DNA of 52,990 nt, taken from positions 1-52,990 of the forward strand of contig ONIT01000032.1 of NCBI GenBank assembly GCA_900317945.1, given 5' to 3'. How positions within the stretch are numbered: position 1 is the stretch's first letter; each line of letters opens with the position of its first letter. The stretch comes from an uncultured Pseudomonadota bacterium (GTDB lineage Bacteria; Pseudomonadota; Gammaproteobacteria; Enterobacterales; Succinivibrionaceae). The notes beneath the pieces were generated by a model that was not told where the DNA came from, ran no database searches, and worked only from the letters and a program-made list of their open reading frames with translations. Both the position numbers and the translations under genes were made by a program. Positions 21,325 through 28,461 of the stretch are shown piece by piece.

Positions 21325-21496
21325 GCGTTCTGCCAGACTGCGCCTCCATGGAAGCGGCCGTTCACCGCTGCGGGGAGGCGCATTTCCGGTTTCCCAGAAT
21401 ACGCTCAGTATCGCTCCGGCCCGCTGAGGGGGCAGTCCGCCTGTCATCGAACCCCGGCAGTGCATGTCCAGGCTTAACTGCATAAGCAATTGAAAC

Positions 21497-21528
21497 AGGC
21501 TGAGCTTTCCATAATATGAAATTGTTTT
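21497..21528. other. Segment between two ATTGAAAC/GTTTCAAT half-sites
   Basis: An ATTGAAAC at 21489-21496 faces the GTTTCAAT end of element B (21529) across 32 bp. No further repeat occurs, so this is not an array. It also contains the left 8-bp target copy ATTGTTTT (21521-21528). Confidence 0.35.
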
Positions 21529-21560
21529 GTTTCAATCCACGCCCCCTCACGGGAAGCGGC
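21529..21560 (-). repeat. Type I-C CRISPR-repeat-like terminus of element B
   Basis: This 32-bp end starts GTTTCAATCCACGCCCCC and closes GGGAAGCGGC. Length and the ATTGAAAC-type end match type I-C repeats. Only one unit is present. Confidence 0.55.
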
Positions 21561-21806
21561 GTCAGACAATACCTGAACAGCAACATAGATTCAATCATGA
21601 ATTCTGCCGGACAGACCTTGTTATGACAGGAAGAACATCTCTCTCTTCACCAGTGAAGGAGAAGAACCGTCCGTTTCCATGAACTTATGATAACCAGAGC
21701 AGGTGGTGGAAACAAGTTTTAATTACGGCAAATTCATTCATAACAAGTCATTGTCATTAATTTTTACTTGTATCTGAGCCGGCTTCAAATGGCTGTGAAC
21801 GGTAAC
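21529..21806 (-). mobile_element. Miniature transposon B (MITE-like, 278 bp)
   Basis: A second full-length copy of the element at 10617-10890, in opposite orientation. It starts GTTTCAATCCACGCCCC and ends GGCTGTGAACGGTAAC; inward-read termini are GTTTCAATCCACGCC and GTTACCGTTCACAGCC. It is flanked by near-identical 8-mers ATTGTTTT (21521-21528) and ATTTTTTT (21807-21814). Internal blocks shared with copy A include GTCAGACAAT, GAATTCTGC, TTGTTATGACAGGAAGAAC, TTATGATAAC and AATTTTTAC. No coding capacity is evident. It is inserted between the AAA-ATPase-like gene and tRNA-Leu copy 2. Confidence 0.85.
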
Positions 21807-21836
21807 ATTTTTTTGAAAAAAGATTGCAGATAATGT

Positions 21837-21865
21837 TTGACAAGCGTAAAAAATTAGTGGATAAT
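21837..21865 (+). promoter_or_regulatory. Promoter for tRNA-Leu copy 2
   Basis: A perfect TTGACA (21837-21842), a 17-base spacer and GATAAT (21860-21865), 35 bp upstream of the tRNA. The duplicated tRNA therefore has its own strong promoter. Confidence 0.8.
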
Positions 21866-21900
21866 GACGCCCGTGTTCGAAAGAAACACATTCACCCAGT

Positions 21901-21987
21901 GCCCAGCTGGCGGAATTGGTAGACACGCAACCTTGAGGTGGTTGTGCCCGAAAGGGCGTGCGAGTTCAAGTCTCGCGTTGGGCACCA
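21901..21987 (+). tRNA. tRNA-Leu (anticodon GAG), copy 2
   Basis: 87 nt, base-for-base identical to copy 1 at 19095-19181, including CCA. Upstream and downstream sequences differ apart from the CCAGT just before the tRNA. It lies 2.7 kb from copy 1 and marks the right border of the accessory segment. Confidence 0.97.
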
Positions 21988-22120
21988 TCAGAAATATTTC
22001 CTTTTGATTTCCTTTTCTTCTTAAACTCCTGTTAAGCGCATATTTCACTGCCGTTTTCTTGTGTTAAAATCACTCTGATCTGCTGTTCCCTGACTTAAAC
22101 ACTGACCGGAGCCTTACCTG

Positions 22121-22726
22121 ATGACCAGCAACAGGGCGTTCACCCTTATCGAGCTTATTACCGTAATAGTGGTCCTCGGCATAGTTGCCGTCACGGCCGG
22201 CATCAGGATGTCCGCGTCAGAGGACACGGCGCTTGAGTTCAGGAAGGAGTTCCCCGGGAAGCTCCGCACCGCGCAGCTTGAGACCATGCAGGGGAAGAAT
22301 ACGCTGGTCTATGTCCTGAGGACCTCAGACTCCATCATCATGTCGAAGGCCCGCTATGAGGGGATCACTCCGGGGAAGCCTACTGGCAGCAAAATTGCAG
22401 GATACATCTATGACTCCTCGGACATTTCCTCACTTATCTCTGCTGCCGAGGCCAAGGCCGAGAACAGCACGGAGAAGGTGAGCCGGGCGGAAATCAAGAC
22501 CAGGAGCACCGCGATAAAGGTCGGAGGCACTGAAATCGCCGCAGGCAGTTCCGCCGCGGTCATCTTCGAGACTTCCGGGAAAATGCGCTCCTGCGGCCTC
22601 GTGGGGAGCCTTTCACTGGATTATAAAAAGGCGGATTTTGAGAACGAGAGATGCGTATTCTCCATCGGGGAATTTGACATTTCCATTTACCGGGAGGGCC
22701 TGATCAGTGTCAGCGTCAGAAAATAA
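22121..22726 (+). CDS. mshC: MSHA minor pseudopilin, MshC-like
   Basis: A type IV pilin-like protein (201 aa) with a prepilin N-terminus RAFTLIELITVIVVLGIVAV. The short leader MTSNRA would be cut by prepilin peptidase before Phe; the residue before the cut is Ala instead of the usual Gly. The assignment to MshC comes from gene order (C-D-O-P-Q) and general similarity, not from a unique motif. Such minor pilins help initiate and cap the mannose-sensitive haemagglutinin pilus, a surface adhesion fibre. A GGAG ribosome site precedes the ATG. The next gene starts inside its last 20 bases. The assembly ATPase and platform genes are not in this window. Confidence 0.8.
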   Translation: MTSNRAFTLIELITVIVVLGIVAVTAGIRMSASEDTALEFRKEFPGKLRTAQLETMQGKNTLVYVLRTSDSIIMSKARYEGITPGKPTGSKIAGYIYDSSDISSLISAAEAKAENSTEKVSRAEIKTRSTAIKVGGTEIAAGSSAAVIFETSGKMRSCGLVGSLSLDYKKADFENERCVFSIGEFDISIYREGLISVSVRK

Positions 22727-23402
22727 TCCCTCCCGCGTCCAGGGCTTCTCGCTTATCGAGCTCATTGTCGGCATCGTGCTTATGGGCATGGTGATTGTCC
22801 CGATGACGGCCATCATGTTCAGCAACCGGGAAATCTACGCGGATCCGGTTGACCACGCGCGGAAAAACACGCTGCTCCTCGACATCGCGTCAATGATTAT
22901 CAGCCGCTCGTTTGATGACCGGTCAGACTTCTCCGACGGCTGGGTGAGGTGCGGAGAGACCGGTGACAGCTCCGCGTGCCCCGCGGGCTCTGAGACCTAC
23001 TGCACCGCGGAGCTCCTCGGCGCCGGCGGAAGCAGGGAGTGCACGAAGAGCAGTGATTTCGGCTTTGAGACGGGCGAGCTCCCGGCGAAGCTCCAGGACA
23101 CGGCAGACGGTGAGCAGTATTTCGCGATGCTTGATGACGCCGATGACTTCGTGACCTCAAAGATCTGCGCGAGGACCGGCGACTGCGGCGGGACAGATTT
23201 CCTGCCGGCAAAGTATTTCGGATCTAAAGGGAGCGAGAGCCTCTATGACGGCATGAGCGTCAGGATCCGCGTCACGCCGCTCGCGCTCCCCGGTGCTCCT
23301 TCCGGAGCCTCAGCGGGTGAGCTCTCGGGAAAGCTCGTCAGCATTACCGTAAGATCGGTCTCCGGCGACATCTCCTATTCGCTCATAAGGGGGAACTACT
23401 GA
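22707..23402 (+). CDS. mshD: MSHA minor pseudopilin, MshD-like
   Basis: 231 aa, starting at GTG 22707 with GGGAGG ten bases upstream, overlapping mshC by 20 nt. It has a prepilin signal QGFSLIELIVGIVLMGMVIV after a 13-residue leader. The following region, ADPVDHARKNTLLLDIASM with SRSFDDRSDFS and VRCGE, follows the MshD pattern of a P-x-x-x-A-R stretch, a second helix and an FDE/RCGE-like block. Several cysteine pairs in the middle suggest disulphides in the periplasm. Confidence 0.82.
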   Translation: MSASENNPSRVQGFSLIELIVGIVLMGMVIVPMTAIMFSNREIYADPVDHARKNTLLLDIASMIISRSFDDRSDFSDGWVRCGETGDSSACPAGSETYCTAELLGAGGSRECTKSSDFGFETGELPAKLQDTADGEQYFAMLDDADDFVTSKICARTGDCGGTDFLPAKYFGSKGSESLYDGMSVRIRVTPLALPGAPSGASAGELSGKLVSITVRSVSGDISYSLIRGNY

Positions 23403-24247
23403 TGAAAAGCTCAGGATTCACCCTTATAGAGCTGATGTGCTGCATCGTCATCATCGGCATACTCGCGGCAGCCTCAACCGGCTTCATCAAGAACGGCGTC
23501 AGCTTCTACATGGAGGCTACAGCGAACGGGCAGACCGCGGACAGCGAGAACTATCTCTCGGCCAGGCTGAAGGATGCCTTTGCCAGGACTGTGCCCGGGC
23601 TCTTTGAGGTGCGCGCGTCCGAAGGAGGAAATGCCGTCGCGGCAGGCACGGGCGGGAAGTGCCTCTCCCTGATCAGGGCAGAGGCAGCCTTCCCCTACAG
23701 CAGCGGCAGCAGGGTCTATGAGGTTGCGGCGCCGAAACTTGGCAAGGGGACCTACATTGCATTCCTCAATGCCGCCTCGTCCGGCACGCTCCGGGAGGAG
23801 CTCAGGTATCCCGCCAGAATGAACGACCCGCTCTCATACTGCGGCAGTGCCTGTGCTGTGGCGAAGGTTGAGACTGTAACGGGCGACGCTGATCTCCGGA
23901 AAATCACACTGGAAGCCAATCCCCACGCGTCATCGCTTCCCCCAGGGAACGGCAGGCTGTACCTCGCGAGGATAAGGGAGAATTTCTGCCATATCGATGA
24001 TGAGTCCTCTGACGGGTACCGGAGCGTAAGGAGGACCGCATCAGGGCTCAAGGGCGCCGATCTGTTCAGCGGCGACGGGGTTGGGGACAGCTACGGCTAC
24101 ATCGCGAAATCCCTGTCTGACGCGTCGTTCAGGGAGGTTCCCTCGGACTTCAACACCGACGGCGCGGTTCAGCTTGACGCTGAGTATGAGACAGACGGCA
24201 TGAAGCAGAAGTTCGTCATCAGGATGGAGGCCGTCAATGCTGAATAA
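23402..24247 (+). CDS. mshO: MSHA minor pseudopilin, MshO-like
   Basis: 281 aa, starting at ATG 23402 with one base shared with the mshD stop (TGATG). The prepilin signal SGFTLIELMCCIVIIGILAA has a four-residue leader (MKSS) ending at the Gly cut site. The next block, with IKNGVSFYMEATANGQ and YLSARLKDAFARTVPG, resembles MshO/PilW-type minor pilins. It is translationally coupled to the next gene by an 11-nt overlap. Confidence 0.82.
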   Translation: MKSSGFTLIELMCCIVIIGILAAASTGFIKNGVSFYMEATANGQTADSENYLSARLKDAFARTVPGLFEVRASEGGNAVAAGTGGKCLSLIRAEAAFPYSSGSRVYEVAAPKLGKGTYIAFLNAASSGTLREELRYPARMNDPLSYCGSACAVAKVETVTGDADLRKITLEANPHASSLPPGNGRLYLARIRENFCHIDDESSDGYRSVRRTASGLKGADLFSGDGVGDSYGYIAKSLSDASFREVPSDFNTDGAVQLDAEYETDGMKQKFVIRMEAVNAE

Positions 24248-24770
24248 AACAGGCGCGATGAGGCGCCAAAGCGGCTCGATGGTCCTCATGGTCATATTCG
24301 TTATGATCCTCTTCGGCTTTCTCGCCGCATCGCTCGCGAGGTTCTCGGTCGAGCAGGATACCGCGTCATTTGAGAACACCGACAGCACCAGGGCGGAGCT
24401 CGCGGCAAGAAGCGCCATGGAGATGGCCATGTACGCGCTCTATCCCGCAGGGCGCTACTACGGCTGGAACGCCGAGGTCCCTGACGGGAAAGGCTATAAG
24501 GACTGTGACCGGCTGAGGAATATCGATGCGGACGGTTTCAGGAAGAACGGGGAGAGAAAATTTGTCTATTTCAGGGACTCATTCTCCCTCCCGTCTGACT
24601 CCGGGCTGGAGAGCTGCCGCTTTTACCTTGAGTGCCGGAAGGGGACTTCAGCCGGTAAGAATGTGTATTACCTCCGGGCCGAGGGCCGGTGCGGGCATGA
24701 CGATGACTACGCCTCGCGTACGTTCAGCGGCTATGCGTCGAACGGAAGCTGGCACGGGGAGGTCGAATGA
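24237..24770 (+). CDS. mshP: MSHA biogenesis protein, MshP-like
   Basis: 177 aa with an N-terminal membrane segment in SGSMVLMVIFVMILFGFLAA and a helix with RAELAARSAMEMAMYALYPAG, the pattern of MshP/PilX-type minor pilins. There is no canonical prepilin cleavage site, which is normal for this subfamily. The stop overlaps the start of the next gene (ATGA). Confidence 0.8.
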   Translation: MLNKTGAMRRQSGSMVLMVIFVMILFGFLAASLARFSVEQDTASFENTDSTRAELAARSAMEMAMYALYPAGRYYGWNAEVPDGKGYKDCDRLRNIDADGFRKNGERKFVYFRDSFSLPSDSGLESCRFYLECRKGTSAGKNVYYLRAEGRCGHDDDYASRTFSGYASNGSWHGEVE

Positions 24771-27700
24771 TGTTTAGGAATGCAGTTTCCCTGTGTCTCT
24801 GCCTGATCATGGCCTGCCTGACGCTCTTCCGTGCCTGGGACTCCCTGGCGGATGCCGGCTCTTCCGGAAAGCTTGGCCAGTATGATCTTGTTCAAAAGAT
24901 TCAAAGCGATTCCAGCTACGGCGGGAAAAACTACCTTTACTATGAGCTTGATCTCGGGAATAGTGACTTCAACTGCCCAGGGACGCTCCAGCTTCAGCTG
25001 CCGCCTCCGCCTGACATGAAAGGCAATTATAAACTGATAAATGCCTTCAGTCCTCTGATTGTAATCCGGGCCGGCAGGGCCGTGATAGGAGAAAACTGCC
25101 GGATCGGACAGGAAAAAAAGCAGCAAGGGTTTGAAGTTCTCGTCATTGTCTCCGGTTCAGGCTCGGTGATCGCACCGAATGCACATCCTGTGGATGGCGG
25201 CGGACATGGAAACAATGGCCGGAGTTTCGGGCTCCAGGAAGGAGGCAAATACCCTGTTGACACTGTCTTTGTTCCTCCTTTTAAACAACACGATGGGAAA
25301 AAAGGGTTTTCTGATACCTGGAACGACAGGCTTGCGTATATTCTGATTAACGGCAGCGACGGAAGTGCATGCAGCGTCTCGGACATTTCCATGACAGGTG
25401 ACAGCGGCACCTGCAGCAGGTCGGTTGAATTCACCGTGCGCGGCAGCGGGCAGTGCAGCTGGAGAGTAAAGACCGACTGGGGGAGCGGCTTTGCGGACTA
25501 CAGCAGCGGCACGCATGACTTTGACGCGGACAGCGTTCTTTCGCTCAGGGTCAGCAATGCGGGCGGCAGCCTCAGGGCTGTCCGGGTCAGCGCCGGAAAT
25601 TCTTCTTCCAGGGACTTCAATGTCTCCGGCTCAGCAGCAGGCCTCCGGCTTGTCTTAACCAGAACCGACAGCCAGGGCGGCGCGAAAATCGCGGGGAAGC
25701 AGGCAAGCTACAGCATCGGAGTCAGGGACGGGGACGCAGACTGCAGCGGAGTGTCACTGACCGGGGTAAAGGCCGGGCTTCTCAGAAGCTCTGACAATGA
25801 GAAGTCCGGTATCAGGGCTTCGGTAAACGGGACTGCGATCGGCTTTATTGCCTCTCCATCTGATCCGCTTCCGACAGATATCATCCTGAGCGGAAACAGC
25901 ATTGACTTTGACTACAGTGATTACGGCCGGACTACGCTTTATGTCTCTGGAACTCCGGTGCTGCCGGGATCTGACGGAGGAGATGCAGGAGACGCGGACA
26001 GCAGTGCCTCAGTCCTCACCGGCAGCGCGGAGATCTCGAGCTTTCCCCAGGGAATCTGCGTCAGGTACTCGGACTCAAACAGCACAAAGCTCTGCAGCGG
26101 CGGCTGCGAGCTTCTCCGCGCCGGAGAGGAGTTCCTTCTCGATGTCCTGCCGGTAGCGTATTCGAAAAACGTGAATGATCCGCTTGCCTGCTCGGACGCT
26201 GCGGTGCGCTCGAGGGTTCTCCAGTCCTTCAGGATGAAGGACATCCCTCTTCTGCGCTCAATTTCGCGGGAGAATGCCGGAAACGCGCCGGAGCCTGCGG
26301 AGGACCGCGACCTGCCGGCGGAAGTTGAGACCATGCAGGGCAGCGGCGATGAGGCCGTTTCCGGAAAATTTGACTATGGCTCGGATGGCAGCCTTCTTCC
26401 TGACGGGATGAGCCTCCGGGCCAGGATCGGGACAGCCGGCATCTTCCGTGCGCATATTCCGTCTATTGAATGGGCAGAGGGGCTTTCCTCAGTTGAGTCA
26501 TTCAGCAGTGAGCTGAACCGGATTTACCCGTACGCATACAGGATCTGGTGGGCAGACGATCCGTCAGCGGCCTCATCATTCGCGAAGAGCATGTCATTCT
26601 GCAGGAAGGCTGACTCAGGGTCATACAAATATCCATGGTTCACCTACGCCGGGCAGCCGTTCCGTCTGAGATACGCCCGCATCGAGGCTGTCAGCAAGCA
26701 GGGCACAGTCATCAGGAACTACGACTCATCTATCGCACCGCACGCTGCTGACGTGCCACGCATGAAGGCATTCGCGAGGGACGGAGCCGTCTTCTCAGAG
26801 AGCAAGGAGGTCATCGAGAGGCTCCCTGAGGACGGCACGGCAGCGCCAGTCTCCGCGGGCTGGACTGAGGGCAGGCTTTATACCGCTGATTCCTCATCTG
26901 GCACGGAGCTTACCCGTGACTGGTATTTCCGTCTGAGGAAGGACGGTCTGAAGGATCCGCTTACGCTCTATATGGGCGTCGGGGTTGAAAGCAGCGCAGG
27001 CGCGGCGCGCGAGGTCATCTGCGGAGCTGACGGTCAGGGAGAGCGCTTCAGCGCGGCAGCAGCTGACGGAGGATCCGGCACAGCTCCGGAGACAGCTGCT
27101 GACAGTGAGCTCTGCGCCTTCGGCGGAAAGAGCATCTATGCCTCGATGGACTTCCTCACCGGACGTCTCCGCGCCGTCTCCGGAAGAACAGGCAAGGGCG
27201 GCGAGGCGTCTGTTCCTTTCGTCGCCGAATATGTCTCCTCGCTTGACGGGAGCGGCAATCCGGTCTGGACACAGAACTATCCTGACAGCTGCACGGCGCT
27301 TTCCTTCGGAAGCGCAGCGGAGCCTCCCTTCAGCTGGACCGAGCGCATTGTCTCCGGGGACAGCGTGAAGGACACCGCAGCTGTCAGTCCTGTGAGAAAG
27401 TCAGGCACGGAGCATGACGCGTCTGACGCATATACCGTTACGCCTCAGGGCGGGCTTCCCTTCAGCCTCAATTTCTCCCGGACTTACCGCGGGAAGATTG
27501 AGAACAGCGAGAGCGCGGCCCCGGAGAGCAGCGTCTTCGCGAGGATGAGGAACGGCACGGCGGTGCTGAGGCTTGTTCTGAACGGAAACTATGAGGACAC
27601 CGGCGCGAGGAGGGCGGATTTCAGGTATGTCCTGAAGAGGAGCACCATTGGTCACCTTAAGGACACGGAGACCGACCCATTTGATCTCAAATCGGCAGAG

Positions 27701-27796
27701 AGCCCGGTGTGGCTCGGGGACACTGTCATAGGCTCGGTGATTTTCGGCGGAAGGGTCGTGAGCCCCAGGATGATATATCTCCAGGATGGAAACTGA
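24767..27796 (+). CDS. mshQ: MshQ-like large secreted/pilus-associated protein (DUF6701-type)
   Basis: A 1009-aa protein with an N-terminal signal (hydrophobic stretch about residues 6-22, AVSLCLCLIMACLTLF) and a long, Ser/Gly-rich extracytoplasmic region. The C-terminal third contains SMDFLTGRLRAVSGRTGKGG, VPFVAEYVSS and NYPDSCTALSFGS, which match the C-terminal domain of MshQ proteins (DUF6701 as I recall). MshQ is the last gene of MSHA loci, probably a tip or surface adhesin-like component. It is poorly conserved upstream of that domain. Order and overlaps support a single operon, mshC-D-O-P-Q. The yigZ start overlaps its end by 11 nt. Confidence 0.78.
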   Translation: MMFRNAVSLCLCLIMACLTLFRAWDSLADAGSSGKLGQYDLVQKIQSDSSYGGKNYLYYELDLGNSDFNCPGTLQLQLPPPPDMKGNYKLINAFSPLIVIRAGRAVIGENCRIGQEKKQQGFEVLVIVSGSGSVIAPNAHPVDGGGHGNNGRSFGLQEGGKYPVDTVFVPPFKQHDGKKGFSDTWNDRLAYILINGSDGSACSVSDISMTGDSGTCSRSVEFTVRGSGQCSWRVKTDWGSGFADYSSGTHDFDADSVLSLRVSNAGGSLRAVRVSAGNSSSRDFNVSGSAAGLRLVLTRTDSQGGAKIAGKQASYSIGVRDGDADCSGVSLTGVKAGLLRSSDNEKSGIRASVNGTAIGFIASPSDPLPTDIILSGNSIDFDYSDYGRTTLYVSGTPVLPGSDGGDAGDADSSASVLTGSAEISSFPQGICVRYSDSNSTKLCSGGCELLRAGEEFLLDVLPVAYSKNVNDPLACSDAAVRSRVLQSFRMKDIPLLRSISRENAGNAPEPAEDRDLPAEVETMQGSGDEAVSGKFDYGSDGSLLPDGMSLRARIGTAGIFRAHIPSIEWAEGLSSVESFSSELNRIYPYAYRIWWADDPSAASSFAKSMSFCRKADSGSYKYPWFTYAGQPFRLRYARIEAVSKQGTVIRNYDSSIAPHAADVPRMKAFARDGAVFSESKEVIERLPEDGTAAPVSAGWTEGRLYTADSSSGTELTRDWYFRLRKDGLKDPLTLYMGVGVESSAGAAREVICGADGQGERFSAAAADGGSGTAPETAADSELCAFGGKSIYASMDFLTGRLRAVSGRTGKGGEASVPFVAEYVSSLDGSGNPVWTQNYPDSCTALSFGSAAEPPFSWTERIVSGDSVKDTAAVSPVRKSGTEHDASDAYTVTPQGGLPFSLNFSRTYRGKIENSESAAPESSVFARMRNGTAVLRLVLNGNYEDTGARRADFRYVLKRSTIGHLKDTETDPFDLKSAESPVWLGDTVIGSVIFGGRVVSPRMIYLQDGN

Positions 27797-28430
27797 GGAA
27801 AATGCATGGCTCGTCCCTGATCTCAGGGACGGGGCGTTGTTCGAAACCAAGGTCGTGATTAAGAGGAGCATCTTCATCACGACCGTGGGACGCGTGCGCG
27901 GCCTTGAGGGCGCCAAAAAGTTCGTCGCTGACATATCAGCGAAGTACAGCGACGCGAGGCACAACCCCTTTGCCTTCAACGGGGGCCCCGCGGGAAACAG
28001 CGGCTTTGCCGGCTGCTCGGATGACGGCGAGCCGCACGGGACCGCTGGGCAGCCCATGCTGCAGGTGGTGCTCCACTCCGGCATCGGCGAGGTCGCGGCG
28101 GTCGTCACCCGCTACTTCGGCGGCATAAAGCTCGGCACAGGCGGCCTGGTGCGCGCCTACCAGGGCTGTGTGAGCGACACGCTGAAGGAGCTTCCGGTAA
28201 AGAAGTTCATTGAGATGAAAGCATTCCGCGTGAGGCTCTCCATGGCCTACATAGGGGCGCTCAAGCGCCTCATTGGGCAGACAGGCGCCGAGACTCTCGA
28301 AGAAAATTATTCTGCGGAGGCTGATTTTCTGGTAAACGTCCCCATAAAAGAAGAGAAACGTTTTGCCGCGGCGGTTGTCTCGCTCTCCTCAGGCTCTGCC
28401 GTTGTGAGCGAGGTGCCGGCGTTCCCATAG
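27786..28430 (+). CDS. yigZ: YigZ/IMPACT family protein
   Basis: 214 aa with the family signature: FETKVVIKRSIFITTVGRV at the start, ARHNPFAF, GCSDDGEPHGTAGQPML and VVTRYFGGIKLGTGGLVRAY, followed by a C-terminal ferredoxin-like domain. The family is universal; in eukaryotes IMPACT modulates Gcn2, while the bacterial role is unsettled (translation-linked). It starts within the end of mshQ (11-nt overlap) and is followed after 31 bp by prlC, so it may be read from the pilin operon. Confidence 0.93.
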   Translation: METEENAWLVPDLRDGALFETKVVIKRSIFITTVGRVRGLEGAKKFVADISAKYSDARHNPFAFNGGPAGNSGFAGCSDDGEPHGTAGQPMLQVVLHSGIGEVAAVVTRYFGGIKLGTGGLVRAYQGCVSDTLKELPVKKFIEMKAFRVRLSMAYIGALKRLIGQTGAETLEENYSAEADFLVNVPIKEEKRFAAAVVSLSSGSAVVSEVPAFP

Positions 28431-28461
28431 ATTTTTCATAAAGACAGGAATAAGTAAATAA

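Noticed and set aside
21489-21560. Possible two-repeat CRISPR array (ATTGAAAC, 32 bp, GTTTCAAT)
   Set aside because: Only an 8-bp half-site precedes the full repeat-like end, in inverted orientation, and no further repeats follow. The full unit is the terminus of the miniature transposon.
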